A stretch of 60,827 bases of DNA, taken from NCBI GenBank assembly GCA_022764085.1, contig JALERP010000102.1, forward strand, positions 1 to 60,827. The letters are read 5' to 3'. Both the position numbers and the translations under genes were made by a program. Source of the stretch: Prevotella sp. (GTDB taxonomy: Bacteria; Bacteroidota; Bacteroidia; Bacteroidales; Bacteroidaceae). The notes beneath the pieces were generated by a model, which was not told the origin of the DNA, searched no databases, and saw nothing but the letters and a program-made list of their open reading frames with translations. This document shows positions 54,355 to 60,827 of the stretch, piece after piece (the stretch's first letter is position 1; each line of letters starts with the position of its first letter).

Positions 54355-55833
54355 CTAAAGGTATGAAGATAAGCTAAACCTCATGCGCTCTCCTGTTGCG
54401 GGATGTGTGAACTCTAAATAAACGGCATAGAGATGCAGGCGGTCAGAGCGTTGACCATATAGTGGGTCACCTTTGATTGGCGAATTTAATCCTAATGGAC
54501 TGGCACAATGAACGCGCAACTGATGGGTGCGACCAGTATGGGGAACCAGCAAGAGGGAAACCTCTTGATTGATTTCTGATGAATGAATATTGATTATTGT
54601 CTCCACTCTCCATTCTGTTATTGCTCTCTTTCCATTCTCAAAATCCACTATCTGGCAAGGTCTTTCCATATAATCAGAGGCAAGTGGAAGGTCGATTGTT
54701 CCTTTGTCACCAATATGGAAGCGGTCGGCATCCTTGGGGATTACAATGGCACGATAGCGTTTCTTCACAGTGCGTTCGAGAAATTGCTTCTGGATATGCT
54801 TATATGTAAGTTCATCCTTGGCGGCAACAATCAGTCCGCTTGTATCCATATCCAGGCGATGGCACAAGAGAACAGCGGGATTCTTCTGCTGAAGCAACGA
54901 CTGCACAGACATGCGACTTATCTTTCCGGGTACAGATAACATTCCCGACGGTTTATCAACGACAATAATATGTTCGTCTTCATACACCACACGCAACTCG
55001 CCATGTCCGTAAGTCTGCAGAGGGTCTTCCTCCACATCCAGACCTTGCATCATAAAGGTAAGTATAGGCAGACAGCGTCCACGGCAGGCAGGATAGAAAT
55101 GTAGATGATGACGTATCTCCTTCCTTGGCGAGTCGCCCCACCAAAACTCGGCTATTCTCACTGGTCGCAAACCATGAAGATAAGCATATTGCAGTAGTTT
55201 GGGAGCACAGCACTCCCCTGCTCCCGACGGAGGAAACTTCAACGGTGTTTCACTAAAGATGTCAAGCAGATTGCGCTTCTCTCCATTGGCATTGAGCATA
55301 ACGAAATGTGAGAACAGCCAACGCTGAAGAGCTTGCGAGCGTGACTTGCGCTCCAACTTCAAACTATCTATATCAGGATATATCCCTCTGTTAACAATAT
55401 GTTCATTGTAAACAGTGTTATCAGAGTATATGCCATTTTCCAGGATACAAATATTTTGATTGATACGTGAAATCTCATTCTCCTCATTCTTGAAATATCC
55501 ATTGGGTTGAAGATAGTCGAAGACTGGAGGGACGAAGTAATCCTCGCCCTCAAGAATATCCACCTGACCGGAATAAGCTGCGAGAAATCCTAATTCCACT
55601 GCTTTCCTCATCTTCTCATCCTTCCCATCCTTCACATCTTCATGTTTCTTCTCAACCACCAGCACGCCAAACATCTTGCCTTCCTGCAATAATGGAAGCC
55701 ATTCGGGATGGCTGAGGATATAAGATTTTACCCCTTCCACTGCGAGCATCGAAAGGGAATCCGGCTCATAGCAGAAAGGGTAATTCATAGACTCCGGAGG
55801 AGTAATGTCAGTATGTAATATATGAAACACCAT
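54355..55833 (-). CDS. RluA family pseudouridine synthase, long form
   Basis: A 492-residue protein. The C-terminal ~230 residues are an RluA/RluC-type catalytic domain with IIVVDKPSGMLSVPG, the catalytic Asp in CHRLDMDTSGLIVAAK, LVPHTGRTHQLRVH and GDPLYGQRSDRLHLYA. The N-terminal ~260 residues, with a Lys/Glu-rich stretch (VVEKKHEDVKDGKDEK) and Cys-containing segments, are a lineage-specific extension with no S4 domain that I can recognise. It isomerises uridine in rRNA or tRNA. The site is not predictable. The start codon directly abuts the upstream gene's stop, so the two are cotranscribed. Confidence 0.9.
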   Translation of the reverse strand: MVFHILHTDITPPESMNYPFCYEPDSLSMLAVEGVKSYILSHPEWLPLLQEGKMFGVLVVEKKHEDVKDGKDEKMRKAVELGFLAAYSGQVDILEGEDYFVPPVFDYLQPNGYFKNEENEISRINQNICILENGIYSDNTVYNEHIVNRGIYPDIDSLKLERKSRSQALQRWLFSHFVMLNANGEKRNLLDIFSETPLKFPPSGAGECCAPKLLQYAYLHGLRPVRIAEFWWGDSPRKEIRHHLHFYPACRGRCLPILTFMMQGLDVEEDPLQTYGHGELRVVYEDEHIIVVDKPSGMLSVPGKISRMSVQSLLQQKNPAVLLCHRLDMDTSGLIVAAKDELTYKHIQKQFLERTVKKRYRAIVIPKDADRFHIGDKGTIDLPLASDYMERPCQIVDFENGKRAITEWRVETIINIHSSEINQEVSLLLVPHTGRTHQLRVHCASPLGLNSPIKGDPLYGQRSDRLHLYAVYLEFTHPATGERMRFSLSSYL

Positions 55834-57339
55834 TTATTTCACGTACTCAGCATAATCCGTGAGATGCATGTCACCCTTACGGATGAGAGTGTCATGGAAC
55901 GAGAATGCTGCAGGCAGGTTGTGATGTGTCTGACCGCCCTTGGCAATCTTGAGGTAATCCCACAAGAGCTGCTTATAGTCGGGATGGGCACAGTTCTCGA
56001 TGATGCACTGTGCGCGCTGCATAGGACTCTTGCCACGAAGGTCGGCAACACCCTGCTCGGTGACGATGACATTGACATCGTGCTCAGTGTGGTCGTGATG
56101 GCTGACCATAGGCACAATGGAGCTAATGGCACCATTCTTGGCAACCGAAGGACATGTGAAGATACTGATATAAGCATTACGCTCGAAGTCACCCGAACCG
56201 CCAATACCGTTCATCATCTTAGTACCAGTGATATGGGTGGAGTTGGCATTGCCATAGATGTCGCACTCAAGGGCGGTATTGATGGCAATGACACCCAGTC
56301 GGCGGATAAGTTCGGGAGAATTGGAGATTTCACTCTGACGCAATGTCAGGTGGTCCTTGAAGTAACTGATATTCTCATACACCTTCATAAGGCTCGGATT
56401 GGTAACGGTGAGCGAGCAGGCAGAAGCCACTTTCACACGTCCGTTGAGCATCATGTCCACCACGGCATCCTGAAGCACCTCGGTGAAGATGTTGAAGTCG
56501 GGAATGTTCTTGTCCATACTAAGTGCGGCAAGAATAGCATTGGCAGTAGTGCCCACTCCACTCTGCAAGGGCAGGAAAGTGGAAGGAATGATACCGCGCT
56601 TCATATCAGCAGCAAGGAACTCAGCCACATTGTTTCCAATCTGAGTGGTCACGGGATCAAGGTCCTTGAATGCTCTTGCCTCATCGGGGATGTTGCACTC
56701 CACGACACCTACAATCTTCTTAGCGTCGATTTCCACGTATGGAGTACCAATACGATCATCCACCTTAGTGATTGGAATAGCCTGGCGATAGGGAGGATCC
56801 TGCAGCTCATACACATCATGCAGATACTTTGCATCGGGGCTGTGGAAATGGTTGTGTTCAAGAATCACATGCTTTGCAAGACGTGCAGCTGTAGGACTGA
56901 TACCACCTGCAGAGGTGAGGTATGCCTTGCATGTTGTTTCACCCTCTTCGAGGTCACATACCTCAAGAATAGCCCAGTCAACCTGTCCCATGAATCCGTA
57001 TCTCAACTCCTGCGCCATCTGTGAGAGGTGGATGTCGTTGTATGCAATCTCGCCCATATTCACATGCTTGCGGAAGTCGGAGTTGGTGGTGTAGGGAGCG
57101 CGATAGCGTATAGCCTGTGCATTGGCAAGGTCACCATCGGTGCTCTGTCCTGTAGAAGCACCAGTGAAGATGCCTACCTGAAATTCTCTACCAGCCTCAT
57201 GCTCGGCGAGAGCAATCTTGGCGAGTTCCTTGGTAACAGCCTTTGCTGCACCTGAAGGAGTGAATCCGCTGAGTGCGATGTTCTCTCCATGTTTGATAAG
57301 TGCTGCGGCTTCGGCAGCGGTCATACGTGTGTAAGCCAT
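55834..57339 (-). CDS. Acetyl-CoA hydrolase/CoA-transferase (succinyl-CoA:acetate type)
   Basis: A 501-residue protein of the acetyl-CoA hydrolase/transferase family. It begins YTRMTAAEAAALIKHGENIA with GFTPSGAAKAV, has FTGASTGQSTDGDLA, the probable catalytic-glutamate segment FNIFTEVLQDAVVDM, GIGGSGDFERNAY, and IVTEQGVADLRGKSP. In succinate- and acetate-producing Bacteroidales the likely reaction is CoA exchange between succinyl-CoA and acetate. Strict substrate choice cannot be proven from sequence. It has a perfect-spacing promoter at 57383-57412 and is followed at once by the pseudouridine synthase. Confidence 0.88.
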   Translation of the reverse strand: MAYTRMTAAEAAALIKHGENIALSGFTPSGAAKAVTKELAKIALAEHEAGREFQVGIFTGASTGQSTDGDLANAQAIRYRAPYTTNSDFRKHVNMGEIAYNDIHLSQMAQELRYGFMGQVDWAILEVCDLEEGETTCKAYLTSAGGISPTAARLAKHVILEHNHFHSPDAKYLHDVYELQDPPYRQAIPITKVDDRIGTPYVEIDAKKIVGVVECNIPDEARAFKDLDPVTTQIGNNVAEFLAADMKRGIIPSTFLPLQSGVGTTANAILAALSMDKNIPDFNIFTEVLQDAVVDMMLNGRVKVASACSLTVTNPSLMKVYENISYFKDHLTLRQSEISNSPELIRRLGVIAINTALECDIYGNANSTHITGTKMMNGIGGSGDFERNAYISIFTCPSVAKNGAISSIVPMVSHHDHTEHDVNVIVTEQGVADLRGKSPMQRAQCIIENCAHPDYKQLLWDYLKIAKGGQTHHNLPAAFSFHDTLIRKGDMHLTDYAEYVK

Positions 57340-57382
57340 TTTTTAATCTATCTAATTTATAAATGGAGTTTTATTAATGGTG

Positions 57383-57412
57383 CAAAATTACTCATTTTTA
57401 TGCATTTGACAA
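57383..57412 (-). promoter_or_regulatory. Promoter of the CoA-transferase gene
   Basis: On the minus strand TTG (57410-57412), exactly 19 bases, then TAATTTTG (57383-57390), about 45 bases before the start. Confidence 0.8.
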
Positions 57413-57444
57413 AATTATTTCATGCTTTTTTGGAATATCTGCCA

Positions 57445-58506
57445 TTATAATTGAGTTATTTCTATCATTCTGACTATTTTATCCCTCATATTACCATTAA
57501 TCGTCCATCCCAACGACTCCAGTTTGCGGGTGGAAAAGAGGGAACGGGTGACACGGTTGTAGCCCTTGCTCTCTGTATCCTTAGGCAGTTGCACAACAAC
57601 CTTTCGGCCTGCAGCTCCGGCAATCATCTCCGCCAACTGGCGTATGCTGACATTGGAGTTTGGGTCGGCAATGTTATATGCCTCGCCTGACTCACCTTTT
57701 AAAAGAATATAAAGGAGAGCTCGAACGCAGTCAACCACATAACACCATGAGCGGAACTGACTACCGTCGCTCTTCATTACAATATCCTCGCCACGCAACA
57801 CATTGCGGACAAACTGTGCATATACACGATTATCCGAGGATGTGAAATGCGGACCGTATGTGTGACATGGACGTGCGATAACCACATCTGTCCCATACTG
57901 GTCTTTGTAAGCTGCGCATAGTGTTTCTGCCGCCCGTTTCGACGATGGATAGCATGAGCGGGGCAATATTGGATTAACATACCCGCTATCTGACTCTATG
58001 AAGGCCGGGCCATCGGGAGTATCCTCAGTGGCTCCTCCTTCGCCATAAACCTCTCCTGTGGATACATATAAGAAGCGGCGCATACCATGGGCTGTTCCGT
58101 ATTCAATCAGATTGGCAGTGCCGTAGATATTGGATTTTATAACATCTACGGGAGTGGAGGCAAATGCAGCAGGTGAAGCATCACTAGCTGCATGAATTAT
58201 ATAATGGAAGAGAATGGAGGTTTCCTCCGATGAAGGACATGAAACATCCGATAAAGGACGAGTGACATCGTATTTAAAGAAATGGAAACATGGATTACCT
58301 GTATATTTCGCAAAACGAACCTTAGCCCTTGCCTCATTTCTTCCAGCGGCATATACATTAATATCTCCGCGAGCCATCAGCACCTCCACAAGGCAACCCC
58401 CTATTAGTCCTGTTGCTCCTGTAACGAGCACATTGCACCCCTGAAGTTTCTCCCACGGCAATGCCTCGTTTGCCGCCAATTTTATATCATCCCAATAATT
58501 CCTCAT
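57445..58506 (-). CDS. NAD-dependent epimerase/dehydratase family protein
   Basis: A 353-residue extended SDR. It has the cofactor motif VTGATGLIGGCLVEVL (GxxGxxG), YVSTGEVYGEGG, and the active-site region SCYPSSKRAAETLC, where YxxxK is present as YPSSK. FSTRKLESLGW is near the end. It interconverts or dehydrates a nucleotide-linked sugar or alditol. The IspD-like cytidylyltransferase upstream makes a CDP-linked substrate likely. It lies 24 bases after that gene, across a degenerate AATTAGG repeat. Confidence 0.9.
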   Translation of the reverse strand: MRNYWDDIKLAANEALPWEKLQGCNVLVTGATGLIGGCLVEVLMARGDINVYAAGRNEARAKVRFAKYTGNPCFHFFKYDVTRPLSDVSCPSSEETSILFHYIIHAASDASPAAFASTPVDVIKSNIYGTANLIEYGTAHGMRRFLYVSTGEVYGEGGATEDTPDGPAFIESDSGYVNPILPRSCYPSSKRAAETLCAAYKDQYGTDVVIARPCHTYGPHFTSSDNRVYAQFVRNVLRGEDIVMKSDGSQFRSWCYVVDCVRALLYILLKGESGEAYNIADPNSNVSIRQLAEMIAGAAGRKVVVQLPKDTESKGYNRVTRSLFSTRKLESLGWTINGNMRDKIVRMIEITQL

Positions 58507-58536
58507 TCCTAATTCCTAATTCCTAATTCCTCATTT
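58507..58536. repeat. Degenerate CCTAATT repeat
   Basis: Four units (CCTAATT three times, then CCTCATT) lie between the IspD-like gene and the epimerase gene. On the minus strand the repeat runs into the start codon of the epimerase (GAATTAGGA ATG AGGAATTA). Confidence 0.55.
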
Positions 58537-59247
58537 AATCCAAGCCTCCTTCTCAACATGCATTAGGGCTTTGAGGATTTCGAGGTCTTCTATTGTCGTG
58601 ACCTTTATATTCTTCTCCGAACCCGGAACGATATGCATCTCCCTGTCACCTAACTCCGCCATAAGCGTGCATGAAGCGACGGAATTGGTGATACCACGGG
58701 CTGCAGCTTCCTCATGGGCGGCTATGAGATTACGAAGCCTAAAAGTCTGAGGGGTCTGCGTGCGGATGAGTTTGTCGCGGGGAATGCTGGTAGTAGTTGA
58801 AAATCCGTCATCGCTCTCAAGGATTGCCTCACGGCATTTGATACCGGTGATGGCATAGCCGTATTTCTGACAGATGGCGATATTAGATGATATGATGTCC
58901 TGCGACAGCAACGGACGCACGGCATCATGCACCAATACCAAGTCATCGTCAGCGATTCCCGCATCCTTAAGACCATATATACCGTTATGAATGGATTCCT
59001 GGCCGTTGCCGCCCCCCGGAAATATCCAGCGTAGCTTAGTCACCATAAACTGGTTGGCGTATGACTGCAACACCGTCTGCCATCCATCGAGACACACCAC
59101 TGCAATACCGTCGATGTCGGGATGCTTCTGGAAAGCCAACATCGTATGTATTATTATTGGGCAGTTATCCACATGCATAAACTGCTTAGGTATGTCCTGT
59201 CCCATCCTGTTGCCGGAACCTCCGGCTATTATCAATGCATAATTCAT
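58531..59247 (-). CDS. IspD-like cytidylyltransferase
   Basis: A 238-residue nucleotidyltransferase with LIIAGGSGNRMGQDIPKQF (CTP-binding G-rich loop), VHDAVRPLLS and RTQTPQTFRL. The frame extends to a TTG at 59256, but the ATG at 59247 gives the standard MNYALIIAGG start. IspD makes CDP-methylerythritol; relatives (TarI, Bcs1, LicC-like) activate ribitol-P or other alditol/choline phosphates. Its place beside an epimerase, a LicD protein and a flippase favours a surface-glycan role over isoprenoid synthesis. Confidence 0.87.
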   Translation of the reverse strand: MNYALIIAGGSGNRMGQDIPKQFMHVDNCPIIIHTMLAFQKHPDIDGIAVVCLDGWQTVLQSYANQFMVTKLRWIFPGGGNGQESIHNGIYGLKDAGIADDDLVLVHDAVRPLLSQDIISSNIAICQKYGYAITGIKCREAILESDDGFSTTTSIPRDKLIRTQTPQTFRLRNLIAAHEEAAARGITNSVASCTLMAELGDREMHIVPGSEKNIKVTTIEDLEILKALMHVEKEAWIK

Positions 59248-59257
59248 AATATACAAA

Positions 59258-59296
59258 TTTCCAATTCCTAATTCCTAATCCCTAATTCCTAATTTC
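59258..59296. repeat. Degenerate CCTAATT repeat
   Basis: Five imperfect CCTAATT/CCCTAATT units fill the gap between the LicD gene's end and the IspD-like gene. The first codons past the LicD stop on the plus strand are within it. Confidence 0.55.
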
Positions 59297-60180
59297 CCCA
59301 AGGCCTCCTCCCTCGTTTCCTTGCGGTCGAGATTGACGTATGCCCTATGATGCTTCTCCACCCTCTGTTCCTCGGGCGGAAACTGCATATAATCGTTGAA
59401 GAAATGTCTAAGATACTTGTCGTATTCCTGCGGAAGCGGAACCTCGATATCCTCAAACGGGAACATCTTTCCCTCACCAAGCCATTCCTTCGGAAAGACC
59501 TCCTTAAAACCGTAAGACCCCGTATATACCTGCACATTGCGTGCCTTGTCATAGTCGTAGCGATGACTTATCTCGTCCATCTGAGCTATGAGATGACGGC
59601 GCACCTTGGAGCGACAGAAGTAAGCTATCGTCTTGATTACGAAGCGCCCCCACTCCTTAGGTTCTGCGAGCAACTGAATGTATTCACCAAAAGAGTTATG
59701 AGTGGAGACGGCATTCAGACGATTGATAATCTTGGTGTATTTCGCTTTCAACCGCTTTGCCTTTTCCACGTTGTCGTCAGTAGCGTCCAATGGAAAGATA
59801 TCCACATACAGACCCGTGACACAAGGTATATGCCGGTCCTCAATAAGTGTGGTGTTCCGATTGGAAATCTTGGAGAAATACAGAGGATAGGTAGGGTCGG
59901 AGTAAGGCGAAATAATCTCATAATTGCCAAAATCCTCTTCCTTGGCAATCTGCAAGAGACGGTCGTAGTCGGGACGCGGCATGATGACATCAATATCATC
60001 GTCCCAAGGAATGATGCCGTGATGGCGCACCGCCCCTATAGCCGTACCTGCACAGCAATAGTATCTGAGCTGATGCCTTTCGCATATCTGCATAAAGGCT
60101 TTCAATATATCAAGAATAGTGGCATTCCACCGTTTCTTTACCTTTTTTATGTCCATAACACATTGTTGTTTACTATCCAT
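59275..60180 (-). CDS. LicD family phosphotransferase
   Basis: A 301-residue protein with the LicD signature CCAGTAIGAVRHHGIIPWDD and DIDVIMPRPDYDRLL (nucleotidyltransferase-like metal-binding aspartates), and a second conserved block VTGLYVDIFPLDATDDN. LicD proteins transfer a phospho-alditol or phosphocholine from a CDP carrier to a glycan. The IspD-like and epimerase genes directly downstream would make the donor. The start may be the first ATG or the one eight codons later. A perfect-spacing promoter lies at 60232-60261. Confidence 0.9.
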   Translation of the reverse strand: MDSKQQCVMDIKKVKKRWNATILDILKAFMQICERHQLRYYCCAGTAIGAVRHHGIIPWDDDIDVIMPRPDYDRLLQIAKEEDFGNYEIISPYSDPTYPLYFSKISNRNTTLIEDRHIPCVTGLYVDIFPLDATDDNVEKAKRLKAKYTKIINRLNAVSTHNSFGEYIQLLAEPKEWGRFVIKTIAYFCRSKVRRHLIAQMDEISHRYDYDKARNVQVYTGSYGFKEVFPKEWLGEGKMFPFEDIEVPLPQEYDKYLRHFFNDYMQFPPEEQRVEKHHRAYVNLDRKETREEALGKLGIRD

Positions 60181-60231
60181 AACACCTTGCAGTTTATCAC
60201 CACAATAGTATCAAATATCTTATTTAGCCGA

Positions 60232-60261
60232 CAAAGTTAGTCTTTTTTTTGTTTTCCACAA
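60232..60261 (-). promoter_or_regulatory. Promoter of licD and downstream genes
   Basis: On the minus strand TTG (60259-60261), exactly 19 bases, then TAACTTTG (60232-60239), about 52 bases before the LicD start. It diverges from the flippase gene. Confidence 0.8.
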
Positions 60262-60302
60262 AATATTATCCGCCTTTTTTTCCCAATATCAGATTATTAT
60301 AT

Positions 60303-60310
60303 TAATTTTG
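60303..60310 (+). promoter_or_regulatory. Candidate -7 box for the flippase gene
   Basis: TAATTTTG, a consensus match 22 bases before the start at 60333. The -33 region has only a T run and no TTG. Confidence 0.45.
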
Positions 60311-60332
60311 CAGCCAAAAAGAAGGTCAAGAT

Positions 60333-60827
60333 ATGGACAACCTGAAAGAAAAGACAGCAAAGGGATTGCTTTGGGGAGCATTAAACAGCAGTACGATGCA
60401 GGTGCTGAACCTTGTGTTCGGCATCTTTCTTGCACGTATGCTCTCGCCCCACGACTACGGCATTGTTGGTGTGCTCGCCATATTCAGTCTTATTGCCGGG
60501 AACCTTCAGAGCAGCGGTTTCACCCAAGGGCTCACCAACATCAAGCGCCCCACGGCAAACGACTATAACTCAGTCTTTTGGTTTAATATCTCCATGGGCT
60601 TCCTCTGCTATGTCATACTGTTTTTTTCAGCTCCATTGATAGCGCGTTATTTCCATTCGCCGGAGTTAGTGTCACTCTCTCGCTTTGTTTTCCTCGGATT
60701 TCTTATATCAGCCTTTGGCATCACCCGCAACGCCATCATGTTCAAACAGATAATGGCACGCGAGCGAGCCATCACCGGATTCATTTCATTGCTGATATCG
60801 GGATGTGTGGGCATTGTTATGGCATAC
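60333..60827 (+). CDS. Oligosaccharide flippase (Wzx-like), partial
   Basis: The first 165 codons of a polysaccharide biosynthesis/MATE-type flippase, cut by the window end. It begins MDNLKEKTAKGLLWGALNSS, then a membrane helix VLNLVFGIFLARMLSPHDYG, typical of Wzx proteins that move undecaprenyl-linked repeat units across the inner membrane. Four membrane segments are visible so far. It is divergent from licD and marks the beginning of a surface-glycan locus continuing to the right. Confidence 0.88.
   Translation, partial: MDNLKEKTAKGLLWGALNSSTMQVLNLVFGIFLARMLSPHDYGIVGVLAIFSLIAGNLQSSGFTQGLTNIKRPTANDYNSVFWFNISMGFLCYVILFFSAPLIARYFHSPELVSLSRFVFLGFLISAFGITRNAIMFKQIMARERAITGFISLLISGCVGIVMAY

Noticed and set aside
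55822..57024. 400-codon open frame antisense to the CoA-transferase gene
   Set aside because: It overlaps a certain gene and its composition is that of a complementary-strand shadow.

Overview
The window is typical chromosomal DNA of a Bacteroidota bacterium, most likely a Bacteroidales member close to Prevotella/Segatella. The evidence is the Bacteroidota promoter signature (TTG or TTTG, then about 19-20 bases, then TAnnTTTG) in front of many transcription units, phylum-typical genes (DUF4290, DUF4271, fused SecDF, long RluA-type pseudouridine synthase, MetG with a C-terminal tRNA-binding domain), and degenerate AATTAGG/TTAACTCC-type tandem repeats at many gene junctions. No species can be named from the sequence alone.

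Layout. 1-4.8 kb: minus-strand housekeeping run tsaB, DUF4290, murA, rimM, dxr, with two copies of a ~140-bp interspersed repeat. 4.9-9.2 kb: a CaCA antiporter, a decayed TPR/histidine-kinase pseudogene, an RNase HI and argS. 9.4-15.6 kb: tRNA-Leu, a TPR lipoprotein, a thioredoxin-fold lipoprotein without its CxxC, GtrA, metG and a HAD protein. 15.6-25 kb: a long plus-strand operon that begins with yicC, gmk and nadD and continues into envelope genes: a phosphoethanolamine-transferase-like sulfatase-fold protein, two acyltransferases, a UbiA-type phosphoribosyl transferase, a HAD phosphatase and a multi-pass membrane protein. It ends at a palindromic 23/24-bp repeat array. 25.2-27.5 kb: a glycosyltransferase and an SGNH hydrolase.

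27.5-34.7 kb is the most unusual part. One promoter-to-terminator minus-strand unit encodes a CHASE2 membrane sensor without a cytoplasmic output domain, an exported caspase-like protease with Sel1 repeats, and four exported proteins of unknown function, the last with a TPR region and a probable outer-membrane barrel. I infer an envelope-located sensing and proteolysis system.

34.7-40.6 kb: gltB and gltD (glutamate synthase). 41.1-46.3 kb: metK, DUF4271, hemD-like, rnpA, yidD, tyrS and tRNA-Gln. 46.3-48.1 kb: kduI and kduD (unsaturated uronate catabolism). 48.1-53.9 kb: HU, rhomboid protease, an EEP-family protein and secDF, followed by a MITE-like element with terminal inverted repeats. 54.3-57.4 kb: an RluA-type pseudouridine synthase and an acetyl-CoA hydrolase/CoA-transferase. 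57.4-60.8 kb: the start of a surface-polysaccharide region (NAD-dependent epimerase, IspD-like cytidylyltransferase, LicD protein, and a flippase cut by the window end).
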